The translations under genes and the position numbers were made by a program. Shown here piece after piece: positions 43,675-54,952 of a stretch of 64,000 bases of DNA. This DNA comes from Byssothecium circinans (lineage: Eukaryota; Ascomycota; Dothideomycetes; Pleosporales; Massarinaceae): positions 1,271,858 through 1,335,857 of the forward strand of contig ML976977.1 of NCBI GenBank assembly GCA_010015675.1. Direction: 5' to 3'. The notes beneath the pieces are model-generated. The model was not told where the DNA came from, made no database searches, and saw nothing but the letters and a program-made list of their open reading frames with translations. Within the stretch, counting starts at the first letter, position 1. Each line of letters begins with the position of its first letter.

Positions 43675-44497
43675 ATCAGGAGAGAGGGGGCGAAGATGTT
43701 GAGGCTATGATACAGCTGCAAGATGCTGGGGGAAATGTATTGTACAATGACTGTAAAGTGTCATCCAAGAAGTGGTGGAAGATGTAGAGAGGAAGAAGCG
43801 TGGAGCAAGCTGGCCGCAGTTTGTTTGCTGCTTGATGGTAGATGCCTTCCATCTTTGCGCCCGGCTTCTTGCGTTTTGCTGTCAGGAAGGTGTGGTGTTG
43901 CCTGCGCCAACATTCGGAAAGCGTCGTGAGGCTTTTGAAGCATGCAGGTGCAAGTGCAAGTGCAGGTGCAGGTGGCTGTACGGCGAGGTTCACGGGAAAG
44001 CCGATCACCCGCTTCATGCAGAAACCCTTCGTCCCCGGACGCGAGCAATAACGACGTTGCACCGAACACGTCATGGTGGAGTGGGAGGAGGGTAGGCAGG
44101 GGTAATATATGATCGCCTGCGCCCGGCATCACAGTCTTCTCTTTATTCTAGAACGTTACCGGCATGCATGTGCTTTGTAATACCCGTCTTTGGTGTTTTC
44201 TCTCTTGGGCGCTCCCGCGCGTCCGGTAGCGGTTGCCCACCTATATCAATCGATGCACGTTTAATTTCTGCCCGCTAAAATTAGGAAGGAGCCATGGTGA
44301 CCGGCATAAATAAGGGCACCACTCACGACTTCCTCGACTGCCGGCACGCAAAATACTCACATGTGCATGCGCGACCCCGGGTAGATTGGAGAATCGAGCC
44401 AGGCTACAATACTATCACGCATCATCCATCGTCCAATCGTATTTGTATGCTTTCAGCAAGCAGAGTTGTGGCAATGGTTTATATCTTTTTACGGCTT
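43675..44497. other. Intergenic, 0.8 kb
   Basis: Promoter of the membrane-protein gene and 3' flank of the UTP18 gene, with the hexamer repeat at 43944-43973. No gene recognised. Confidence 0.4.
43944..43973. repeat. Hexanucleotide repeat (GCARGT)5
   Basis: Five tandem units in the order GCAGGT, GCAAGT, GCAAGT, GCAGGT, GCAGGT. It lies about 270 bp upstream of the membrane-protein gene's ATG. Confidence 0.85.
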
Positions 44498-46587
44498 TTA
44501 CGCCCGCACCTCCCAGAGTCTGATGCGACCTGTCTCTGCGCCAATTGCCAGCAAGGCTAGACTCCCTTCGCGCTCCTCCTCTTCCGTCGGTCTCCCCCAA
44601 GAAACTGCTGTTATCCTGCCTAGTGGCGTGTTGCTTGTCGGCCAGTTCTTGAATACGGTAGCGGAGGGCAGATGAACGAGTTTAAGCGCGTTGTGCTTCC
44701 AGCGACTCGCCATTGCCAGAATTTGTCCGTCGGTAGTGAATGTTAGGTGCGATACGGGCGTTGTGAGGTGATCCAGGGCACGTAAAGGCTTGGGCGCCTT
44801 CGGTACGCCGCCATTGCCATCCTCCATGCTCCCATCCGTTACACTGTCATGCTCGCTCCATTGTCTTCGGTCGTAGATGTTGACGATGCCGCTTGAGCTA
44901 CCCACCGCAACCCATCTGTCACCACCAATCCAGCCATCTCGCCCACTTCGACCTCCGACTGCAATGACCGTGGTGCCGACAGCACCTTCGTCAATCCATC
45001 TGCCTATCACGCCTTTTTGTACGCTCCATTCTGTGACCTCGCCATTCTTGCCTGCGATACTGAGACCTGTACCGTCACCCCACCAAGCAAAATCGGCAAC
45101 GCCGCCTCTTGACTCGATGCGCGCCTGAGTAACCCATTGCATGGACGTTGCGTCGAGAACATTGATGACACCTCCGCCCTTCTTTGATGAGCCACGCAAA
45201 GCCATATACTTTCCATTTGGCGATAATGAGAAGTGTTCCATAGTACGCTGCTCATGCTGATGCCCGTATACGCGTGTAACCTTCTCGACTGTGCCTGATG
45301 CAATGTTCCATACATGAAAGTACCGTCTCCGAGCGCTTATAAACACCCGAGAATCGGAAGGTGACGGATGAAATGCAGTCGTTGTGAGCGGTGTACGCTT
45401 AATGTGTAGCGACGTGAGGAGGGGGTTCGGGTTAGGTGGATTTGGATTGATGTGGTGCAATGACATCGTCGAACTAGGGCCAGATGAGAGAAGCAGTGGA
45501 TACGTAGGGTGGAAGGAAAGCGATGTAACGGCAGACTGTACACCATGTTAGCAATTGACGCAAATAAATTGACAGAAGTACATACCGGGCCTGATTTATT
45601 AACATCTTTGAGCCGTTGAATATCGACAGTGCCCGCTTGTAGCTTTCGCCGCTTAGCGGGCGCTCTTGACGCTCTTGAAAGGATATCTGCATCCTTCAGT
45701 AGTCTAGCAAGCGGCTGTGTTGACAAATCTTCGCCATCAACATCCATGTCACTGGCTGATTCCTCATTGCTATCACCATCATCCACCGCCTGCCTTTTGC
45801 GCTTTGCTTTCCCTGCCGCTTCTACCGCCCAGTCGGGGGTCGAATATAGGCGCTCGTATTGTTTTCGAAGTCTGCGCGCGTACTCCTTTCCTGTGACAAT
45901 ATCGTCCTCAGCGGTCTCCCGGAGTTTCCTCAATTGCGGAACGCTCGCAAGGCTGACGATTAAGCACTCGTCATCACTGTCCTCCCAGGCGGGATTGTCT
46001 TCATCATCCGCTGATTCTTCCGCTTTCGCGACGACCATGGATCCCGCAGGCGCAGCCATTGGCCCATCATCAACGAAGAACAGAGATTGATCTGCTACAT
46101 CCCCGAGATCCGAATCACCTTCTTCTTCTTGATCTAAAGCGTCGTCGTATATGGCCGTGTTGTCCAGCGAGAAAGCTTCAATGCCTTGCTTGAAGCCCGC
46201 TGAATCGCCAAAGACTAGCTTTTCAAGTTCCTCTTCCTCTGCATCCTTTGGCAGTACAGCCTTCTCTTTCTTCTTCTTTTCTATTTGAATGTCCATGTTG
46301 TCATCCTCGTCTTCTTCCTCGCCTTCCTCACTCTCTTCGCTTTCACCCGAATCTCCAGGACCATTAGACTCGTCGTCGTCTTGTTTTTCATCTGCGATAT
46401 CCTCTTCGTCGTCGAAACCCTCCCAATCTTCCTCGGGCGCATCCACCGGCTGCAGCGCACCAGCTTCGGTGTCGGTAGGATTGAGATCGTATTCGGGCGA
46501 AAGAATGGGCGCATCATTGGGCTTCGAGGGCAGAAATCGCTCGCGGTGAGTCACCTCCAGCGGTCCGGTCTTGGTTCTGAGCGCCAT
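44498..46587 (-). CDS. UTP18: U3 snoRNP-associated WD40 protein Utp18
   Basis: Two exons, 46587-45586 and 45535-44498, with a 50-bp intron (GTATGT...TACAG); 679 residues. The N-terminal half is highly acidic with Asp/Glu runs and a basic KKKKEK patch, followed by conserved blocks PAWEDSDDE, EYARRLRKQYERLYSTPDW and IQRLKDVNKSGPSAVTSLSFHP, the last spanning the splice site. The C-terminal half is a WD40 propeller (FHVWNIASG, INVLDAT, VNIYDRRQW, RIRLWEV). Known role: component of the small-subunit processome, needed for 18S rRNA maturation in the nucleolus, and docking site for the exosome helicase in yeast. The frame open upstream of 46587 shows no homology and is taken as 5' UTR. Confidence 0.92.
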
Positions 46588-47377
46588 TGCCGTGTCGTTG
46601 GCTGCAAGGTGCGAGGTCTGGAGAGCTGCCCGCAAAAATTGAGATGTCGGCCGGCAAAATTGTTGCAGGGATTTGACGTGAGCTTCTGCGCTAGACCGAT
46701 TGGGTAAGCGTCGTCTAGAATTCTTCTCACATTGAACGAGAAGGTATTTGGAGCAAGCCCCCTTCACAGTCGTGCTAGTAACAATCAACCTTGGTATTGC
46801 GTACGCTGATATCTTCGTGCATCAGAAAAGGATGTGTTTAATGTTCGGCAAATCCTTATCCATCACATCGCATTCACGTCACTTTTTATTTCACACTACC
46901 AAGACAGGGCTCCTCGAGGTTGGATGCGCACGAGATTTGACCCGCAAGGCCAATAGCCGAAGAATCTCCTACAGACGGTCCGTGGCGTATACGTGTATAG
47001 TATTCTGGCTGGCCAATGAACGGATTATACTACGAGTCAAGCATCTTCACGGCAGCGCAGAGGTTGGTTTTCATTCCGATTCCGAGAACATTCCGGGATC
47101 CAACTGATTTCTTACGTAGATACATTGCAGACCTCTGCAAACAGAATCTACGGTTCTCCGACCTTTTCACTGTTTTGGAAGGTGGGAATGACTGTGCAAC
47201 TCTCGCGACCTATGAGGATTTGAACGACCAACCAGGGATGATGACTCACGCCTCTAGTCTTCTAACATAGGCATGTACCGCTAGCTCTTACTGCAACCAA
47301 GTCTTCAAAGCACTCGGCTGTTCTCTTTACATCCATCATATACTAACATCGAAGAAGGGCTTTCCGTTGCCTAATCC
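46588..47377. other. Divergent promoter region, 0.8 kb
   Basis: Between the UTP18 and GNAT genes. The short frames 46748-47270 show no protein-like pattern. No motif assigned. Confidence 0.4.
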
Positions 47378-48185
47378 ATGTCCTCCAAGATGCCAGCGGA
47401 TCCAAATCTCAAAGTCTCGCTCCTCGAACCCAACGACATAGACACTGCAGCGTACAGTGAGTCACCCGGATCTCAATTATATCTTTATACTGATTCATCA
47501 CCAAGCTCGGATCCGCCACGAAGCCTTCCGTGATGATGTAAATCAAATATTCTACTCCAAGGCTCCCAACTGCGAGCCCTCACATGCCACACTCGAAAAG
47601 TTTGCGGCCAGCATCAAAGATGGCATTCTCAACAAGGGCATCACCTTTACGAAATGTGTTGACACATCAACCGGCCAGATCATAGCTGGCGCGCGTTGGA
47701 CCTACCACAAGCCCAAAGACTCCACTGCCAAGGAACGTACATGGGACGAAGTCAACGAGGAACTGATAGCCCCGGAGCCTTATGCAGAGACTAACATCGA
47801 TGTGTGGAACGGCCTCTTTGATCTGTTTTATCCCAACAAGCGGGAGATCATGGGGACGAAGCCGTACTTCTCGCTGGATACGTTGGTTACGCACAAGGAT
47901 CATTATCGGAGGGGTGCGGGTGGGTTGCTGCTAACAGATGGACTAAGGAGGGCGGATGAGGCGGGCGTTGAGGCGTACTTGGAGAGTAGCCCGATGGGGA
48001 GGCCGCTGTATGAGAGGTTTGGGTTTGTGCCGATTAAGGATGTTTCGTTAGATTTGAAGAGGTGGGATGGGCATAAAGAGTTGACGTGGACGGTATGTTG
48101 GGAGCATGTATTGCGGTGTGTTTGAGAGGCACTAACAAAGTTACAGCTCATGAAGAGGCCAGTTCAAGCATCTTCGGATTCGTAA
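47378..48185 (+). CDS. GNAT-family N-acetyltransferase
   Basis: Three exons: 47378-47456, 47506-48092 and 48147-48185, giving 234 residues. The last intron (GTATGT, CACTAAC branch, GTTACAG) removes a run-on frame, so the protein ends TLMKRPVQASSDS; this ending is more family-like than the unspliced one. The pattern is a fungal GNAT: RIRHEAFRDDVN early, SLDTLVTHKDHYRRGAGGLL as strand 4 with the R/Q-x-x-G-x-G/A acetyl-CoA loop, then ESSPMGRPLYERFGF. Substrate unknown; fungi carry many such proteins for small molecules. No targeting signal seen. It is divergent from the UTP18 gene. Confidence 0.83.
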
Positions 48186-48458
48186 AACATTCCATGGAGA
48201 ATCAAGTTGAGCCCTATTTAATTGGGCAAAATGGTCTATTCGTCAGAAAAGCTGAATCTAGCAAAATCACAGCATCAATCACAGATACGCTCCTTCAATG
48301 TTATCCACCTGCATCTAAGGTAGCGCGTAAACCAATCATTTTTACCCTTCAATACGCATCCAACCAACACCCGCTCACGAGCCTGTTCGTTCACAGATTC
48401 CACTTACAAATACCACCACATCCCTCACACACCCTCCCGCTCCTTATATCTCACAAAA

Positions 48459-49540
48459 ATGCCGTCCGAAACAATTATAACTATATCTCTAGACGCCCTT
48501 CTTACCGCCCTCCACACCTTACTCACAAACCGACACAGCCTCTCCAACAAGTACATCATACTAACCTTTATCAACACCCTCTTACCTCTCTCTACCTCTC
48601 CATCCCCATTACTGCTCAGCGCCCTCGCCCAAGCCATCTCTACAGATAACACCTTCAACCCCTTCCTCACCCCCTCGCCTCCAAAAGGCATCGCCAATTC
48701 CAACCCGCCTCCCCCTCAACTCAACACCTACATCGCCCTAATCCTTACTACAACCCTGCACTTTAGTACTCTAACCTACCTCTCCCTCTCCTACTGCCAC
48801 CTCTATAAATTCCCCCTCCTAGAACACCTCTTTAATGACCGCAAGCGCTTCTGCCTCAACATCGACCCGCTAACCGCGCGCCTCTACAGCAAGAAAAAGT
48901 ACGTCCTGACCTGGCTAATGCCTGCGCACTAGAACAGAGAGTATGTGTGGAAGCTCATGCTTATGATAGGGAAGGACTTGCAAGGACTGGACTTACCGTA
49001 GGAGTAGTCCATCGCGGGTTTCGTGTCCACGCCGCTGTATAAGAACATGGTGCCTATTGTGCGCTTCCTCGGGATGCGGAGGTTAGAGAGCTTGACGTTG
49101 CCGTATCATGCTGTTGTTCAACGTCCGATGGCGTTTGTGGATGCGTTGCCCGCTGCATTGATTCCGGCGTCGCTGACGGCGTTGGTCATTGTCGATGCGT
49201 ATCCGTCGGAGCGGTTGCAGACGGAGGTGAATGTTACGATGCATTTCTTGGGTATTTGGCATAGGAGGCAGTTCGAGGATTGTAGGATCGAGGCTGGGCT
49301 TTGGTCAGGGGATGTGGTGGTCGTAGGGGACGAGAAGGAGGGGGTGGTTTTAAGGGTTGGGCTTGGGCAGACGGGGGATTGGGGGTTAAGGGAGAAGAAG
49401 ACGGGGATAGTGATAGAGTGGGTAGGAGATGTTATGAGGGCGAAGGAGCCGCAGGTCTATACACCTGGGGCCTTGGGGATTTTAAGGAAGGGGGGCGGTG
49501 GGTGGGAAGGGTGAGGTATGAGAAAATACCTGTGGAATAA
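48459..49540 (+). pseudogene. 352-codon reading frame interrupted by three in-frame TAGs
   Basis: ATG 48459 opens MPSETIITISLDALLTALHT and stays open to TAG 48930-48932. The same frame continues as NREYVWKLMLMIGKDLQGLD to TAG 48999-49001 and TAG 49005-49007. After that STPLYKNMVPIVRFLGMRRL and 160 more residues follow without a stop to 49514. Perfect-looking donors exist (GTACGT 48899, GTATGT 48941), but splicing from them to the TAG acceptors puts the downstream part out of frame. A 1-nt shift in the final G-rich run would join the tail VRYEKIPVE, as a related fragment at 56.6 kb suggests. The protein would be Leu-rich, reminiscent of repeat proteins, but no family is recognised. Confidence 0.6.
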
Positions 49541-49750
49541 GGATTTTTTGAAGCCTTCTAGTTTGTAGGCTGGTAAGATCGGGTTCAGCCTATGATGAGG
49601 GTTGACATTGCATGTTATATGTAACGATAATTAATTAAATTATTTGGTATCATACGTAATACTTGGTCTGAATGCATCAGCAGAGAACACCGTTCCAAAC
49701 ATTTTTACTACGCCCAGCCATGAACGCCATTCCATCCCATAATATAGCAT

Positions 49751-52555
49751 CTACAACGCCAGAATTCCCTTAAAGAATCCATTCTCCATCAACGCCTTAT
49801 TCTCCTTGACGAGTTCTTTCATCCTCTCTACCTGTTGTTTCCTCGTCAATCCTTCTTTCTCCACCTGCTGCTTCCACTTCGCCAACATCTCCTTCAGCAA
49901 TTTACTCCCTTCTTCCACCTCCTCCTTGCTAGCATGCACAAAGCCCTGTTCGTGCTTCCCGGAAAAGTCTTCCAGCTCATCTGCCTTCCGCTTCGCCATG
50001 TTGATGACTTTCTGCGGAAAGCGGACGAGCTCAGCGACATGGATGCCGAAAGATTGGTCACAGATGCCTGGCTCGACTTTGTAGAGCAGCGTGACTTCGC
50101 GTTTCTTTTGCACGGCGTCGGAGGAATCTCCTTCCGTGATGTGGGCTACGACATGCAGGTTTTGGACTTGTGGATAGGTGTCGACGAGTGCGGTGAGTTC
50201 GTGGAAGTGCGTTGCGAAGAGGGCAAAGGCTCCGATTTCTTTGACGATGTATTCGGAGATGGCCCATGCGAGACCAAAGCCATCGTATGTGCTTGTGCCC
50301 CGACCAAGCTCGTCGATGATAATGAGCGATTCTTTTGTTGCTGACTTGAGGATATTGGCGGTTTCCAGCATCTCAGCCATGAAGGTCGATACACCCTTGA
50401 TCTGACTGTCGCTCGCGCCGACCCTAGCAAGAATACTGTCGAAGATGGTGAGCTCGGCTTCTGAGCATGGGACGAAGCAGCCAATCTGTGCCATTAGGGC
50501 GATGACACCAATTTGTCGAATGTAGGTCGACTTTCCTCCCATGTTAGGACCGGTGATGATGAGGAATTCGCTGTCGCCGCGGACAAGACTGACGTCGTTG
50601 GTGATGAACGAAATGTCGTCCTGCATCTCCATGCACGGATGTCGAGCTTCCGTGAGAATTGTGTTGCCAGTACCTCGCGGATGCATCTTTGGCCGAACGT
50701 ATGATGTGGGAGCGTGGACTGAAACGTGTGCGAAAGCTACGATGACATCGAGATGGGCCAGTACTGCGGCGAGTTTCTCGACGACGGGGACATATGAGGA
50801 GGCTACTGATACGACCTCGCCTACTAGGCCCGCCTGTGTTCGATTGTAGTTCTCGGAGAGCTGATCGAACTCTCGGCGCTTGGCTTGCAACGATGATGTT
50901 GTGAAGTAGACGCCGTTCTTCTGCGTCGAACACTCCTGATACTCTTTCTTTTGCCTTATACAACCAGCTTCGTTGCGGGTGAGTCTGAAGCACCAGCCAT
51001 GTACACGGTGGTTCTCCAAGAACAGCTTCTTCTCGATGTCTTGATTGAGGTCGTCACCGACTCTGCGATGCTCATTCTCCATTTCGTTTTTGAGCCTGTC
51101 CAAGCGCTTGCGAATTGTGCGTAGCGAGTCGTCAAACTCGGGCTTGATGATGAACTCGTGGTTGTCCAGCGCATCCAGATCCACCGTAGTTTCTACCATC
51201 TCCTGTAGTCGAGCAAAAGCCTCCGAGTACTCGCGGAGCTTTGAAGTGTACTCTGCGTCGAGAGGATCTTTATACTGCTCGTCCATCACATCTTCGAGCG
51301 TGCTTAGGAAGCCTGGTAGTCGAATGACAACTTGGTATGTTCGCACGACGTCTTCTAGATTGGCGGCCTTGCGCTGGAATTTCTTTGCAAGTCGGTAGAG
51401 ATCGGGTATCGCGCGGAGATGCTCTTCTTGCATGGTTTGTCGCAGTGTGGTGTCGTTGACGAATGCCTCAACGAGCTGTTGCCGTCTCTCAATCGCTTCG
51501 ACGTTCATCAGAGGCTGTTTTAGCCATTGTGCGAGCAGCCGGTTGCCTGCGGGAGTTTTGCAGTGATTGAGCAAGCCGTATAGGCTCATCGTCTTGGCTC
51601 CGTCTCTCAGTCCGGGCATGAGGTTCAGCGCCTTCAATGCTGCTGCATCGAGCTTCATGTACTGTGAGAGGTCATGCTGGTAGAGTTGATACTGGCCGAA
51701 ATTCTTTGGGTCTGCCATGACGCCCAGGTATTTTATCAATGCCGCTGCCGCTCCCATGGCCAGCTTCATATCGATCAGGGGTAGTATTCCAGCAGATCTC
51801 TCGTCCTTGAGCAGTCGCGGCAGGTCTTGCTCGATATCTTTCGTGCCAAAGTCCGCAGAAGCTCGCTCTGCTACGGCGCATCCGCAATTGTCCGCAATCG
51901 TCCGGAGCTTGCTGAGTTCGGCGTCCTTCTTCCCAGAATCAGTCTGTATGAGGCATTCCTTCACTCCGAGCTGGATCAACAGTGCTTCAAAGTTCGAATA
52001 AAGATCGTTGTCCAGGAACTCGGTGACGCCCAGCTCTCGTACACTTGCGTCGGCGAAGCACACGCCAACTTGTCGCGCTTCCGAAGCCTTCGCCGTTATC
52101 TTGACTGCCAGCATGATGGGCGAATTCTCGATCTGGCCGCCCAGCTCATCCTCAATGTCTTGTAGGTTGCCGGGCGAAGCCTGCTTTGTGACCTTCCATG
52201 CCATCCGTCCCGACGACTGCCATATTTCGACTCGCCGGCTTAGTCTGAAGAGCGCGTCGCGGAGGAAGTTGCGATACACCATTGCCGTCATCGTGACGGA
52301 TTCGAGGCCTGGTTCGGCGCCCAGCTTACGCAGTACCGCCGTTGTCTTGTACACCTACGCATCTGTCAGTGCTTACACAGCAGCTGTAGGAGGGGGAGCT
52401 ACATTATTGGCAATGAATTTGGCATCCTCTCCATGTGCACTGTAGTAGTCACCGCGGTCGAATATGCGGACGGTGTCGTCTTTCTGCGGCAAATTGCGAA
52501 AGAAAGTGCAAAAGCTCTTCTCGTCCTCTACCTTTAGCTCTGGTCGTGCCGACAT
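49751..52555 (-). CDS. MSH2: DNA mismatch repair protein Msh2
   Basis: Two exons, 52555-52403 and 52354-49751. The 48-bp intron has donor GTAGCT and acceptor CGTAG; the product is 918 residues. The domain order is complete: the N-terminal mismatch-binding-like domain (begins MSARPELKVEDEKSFCTFFR), connector, lever and clamp, then the ABC ATPase. The ATPase shows Walker A TGPNMGGKST (about 652-661), the signature region STFMAEMLE, Walker B IIIDELGRGTSTYDG (about 728 on) and ATHFHEL. Known role: pairs with Msh6 (MutS-alpha) or Msh3 (MutS-beta) to recognise mismatches and loops; nuclear. The gene ends in TAG. Four ACGCG elements upstream suggest G1/S expression by an MBF-like factor. Confidence 0.95.
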
Positions 52556-53462
52556 GTTGATAACAAACTAGATGTACAAATTGGAATGTAAAAAGGGGAC
52601 GGTGATGTGGAAGGAGCAGAGAGGATGTCTGTGCTAATGCATCGCCCATTAACGCGAAACTTTTGGGACGCGGTAACGCGCCTGTTACGCGCTAGTGACT
52701 AGCGTTATCGATAAGCCATCGTCTCAACGGGGGAAATCTCAACACACATTTTCAGGCCATTCACCTTGAACATCCTCCGAAGCCTATGTAGGCGCTCTTG
52801 TTCTGGGTACTACTTGCGTTGAAACGCGAATCCTCCATCTCAATGTATCCCTCTATGAATTCTCCCTCCGTCAAACACAGCCGCGAGACCAGAAGCGGTG
52901 GACGCACAGTGCTTGAGATGGAGCACCCTAGTACAATTGTGGGATGACGAGCAGATGAATCATTTAGTGAAACTAGCGGTGAAGTGGTTCTTGTTGATCC
53001 CGTAAGTTTTGGGAATGTTTTGAGGGTTGGTGAGTGTCATGACGGGTATTTCTCCCGCTGGACGTTGGATGAATGTCAAATCTCAAGGTGTCAAGATGTT
53101 TCATAATAATTATCCCAGATTTTGGTTGGGAAAGTATCAGTTTACTGGGCTCCATGAGCCAGTAGCAAGCGGCATAGTACGGCAATGTGACCAGCTGCTC
53201 CAAACCCGAAGCTCGCAGCTGTATTTTCGGGATCCAGGACATCGAACGCGATAAAACAAATGAAAGAATTAGGCGCGGGATCAGGTGAAGCCTTCAAATG
53301 TTCAAAGCCACGTGCATGGTTGGGTTACGTAAGGTCACGTGCGTATTTCCCATCACTTTTCGCACTAGCTGCTTTGGGTAAAGCTAAAAACGCACCCACG
53401 CCCTTTACCTACGTGTTCTTCGCCACAAACATTTGAACCGCAACCGTCGACCGCGAGTGAAG
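52556..53462. other. Divergent promoter region, 0.9 kb
   Basis: Between the MSH2 and F-box-like genes. It has the ACGCG cluster (52652-52691), a perfect CGCTAG-TGA-CTAGCG palindrome at about 52690-52704, and two CACGTG boxes (about 53311 and 53336) close to the plus-strand gene. The short frames here are not coding. Confidence 0.55.
52652..52691 (-). promoter_or_regulatory. Cluster of four ACGCG (MCB-like) elements upstream of MSH2
   Basis: ACGCG occurs at 52652-52656, 52668-52672, 52676-52680 and 52687-52691, that is four times in 40 bp and about 100-135 bp upstream of the MSH2 ATG. In yeasts the MluI cell-cycle box (ACGCGT) is bound by MBF and drives G1/S expression of replication and repair genes, MSH2 included. 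Binding here is inference. Confidence 0.55.
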
Positions 53463-54546
53463 ATGGCGCCCCATTTTCTTACGCTTCCTGGCGAAATACG
53501 CAACCGGATTTTCGAGGTACGTCACCAACTCAGCACTTGAGCTTGCGTCCAGTAGCTCAACTAGCTGCGCAAGCATGTATACTATCTGGCTTTATAGGCT
53601 TTACGTTCACCTACTGATCTTGTCCCAGGATGTCTTCACAGAGCCTAATGGTGTAGTATGCGTAAAGACAGATAAAGGAGTCGGCGTGTTCTACCGCTAC
53701 GATGATAAAATGAAACAGCTCCACGAAAAGGATGCATGGGATGTCGCCACAAAAGTCCACAAAGCTCAGCAGGAGAACGAGACCGCAACCGGTGACGCAA
53801 GCGAGCGTCCCAACAAGCGTAGAAAGCTCAGCCTTAAAGACCATAACGAGGATGCCATTGCGTTCAGGGAAACGGAGGCCAATATACACTATGAACTCGT
53901 CAACTCCCTGCGGCTCGTCAACAGGCAACTCTGCCATGAGACACGAAACCTTGTGATTCGCTTCAACGATATCCGCTTCCTTGGCGGACATCGCACCCGC
54001 CTCGAAGTCTTGGCGAATTTCCTGCGGTCTTGCTCGGCTGTTCAACGCGCTCAGATCCGGGGCCTTACTGTTGGCATCAGCGCAATCAACCTTTGCAAAG
54101 ACGCCAAGAACACCGGGTCTTCCCTGGAGGAGATCAATGCCTTCTGTACGGCCTACCCGAAATCAATTGTCACCTTCCGCGAACCCGCCTGGACACAAAA
54201 GAACGCATTCTTTCTGTTCAGTGCCCTATGCATAGCTGTTATCCTAGATAAGGGTGATGAGTTTGCTGGGAAGGTTATGGCGAATGACGCTGCTTTCGCT
54301 CCCATACTCCTCGCGAGCACATTAAGTGTACTAATGCCAACCATCGACAACCATGTCCAACAGCTGCTGGTACATCGCCCATGCAATGTACACATCAGGC
54401 CGAGAGAAGAGACGCTTGATCCTGATGTGTTCCGCAAGGCTATGCTGAGGGAGAAGAAGATGGCGTATATCATAGACCGACGTCTGGGGGGAGACTTGGA
54501 ATGCTGGGTCAAGCTTGTGCAAGAGATCTACGACAAAGGCCTCTGA
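53463..54546 (+). CDS. F-box-like (LPxEIRNRIF) protein
   Basis: Two exons, 53463-53516 and 53629-54546, joined by a 112-bp intron (GTACGT...CCCAG); 323 residues. The first exon is MAPHFLTLPGEIRNRIFE, the hallmark start of a large family of fungal proteins that resemble F-box proteins. The second begins DVFTEPNGVVCV. A KRRK basic cluster lies near residue 90. The middle has NSLRLVNRQLCHETRNLVIRF, the usual second conserved block, followed by about 200 residues of alpha/beta character. Family members are assumed to act as substrate adaptors, but few have known roles. A frameshifted member lies at 57.9-58.9 kb on the opposite strand. Confidence 0.8.
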
Positions 54547-54952
54547 GTCTCAGGACAGTGGGGGTGATGAGTAATGAATTCTCTGCTACCAGACAGCTCA
54601 TGTACGATGGAGTCCTTGTTTTGGTGGATTGACACGCATCTTAGTCTTCGTACGGGATCCTCGGGTTCGACTGGTTTGGGTAAAGGATGTAGTAATTGGA
54701 TAGGTTCAACTCTAACGTAATGATGTGGGAAATGGAACGACCCTTGTATCTGTACCTTCCATGCTAAGGCATCGTTGCATTAGTGTTTGCATTTTCATGT
54801 TCGAGAATTTCTGAACAAAATGATCAGCCCGTTGCACAAGGTTCCAAAGTCGTTGAAGCAGAATCTGTGATACCGTAAAAATATATACAAAAAAGGCTAC
54901 GTAAATATTTTGCGCTGACCTCTACATCTAGCAGGACCTCTTTTCTCACCAC
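54547..54952. other. Intergenic, 0.4 kb
   Basis: Convergent 3' flanks of the F-box-like and GH131 genes; nothing recognised. Confidence 0.4.

Noticed and set aside
48093..48125. Unspliced C-terminus of the GNAT protein (VCWEHVLRCV)
   Set aside because: A GTATGT...CACTAAC...ACAG intron gives a more family-like ending, so this part is intronic.
48899..49007. An intron that would remove the three TAGs in the 48.5-kb gene
   Set aside because: Both good donors leave the downstream 160-codon frame out of phase and lead to early stops.
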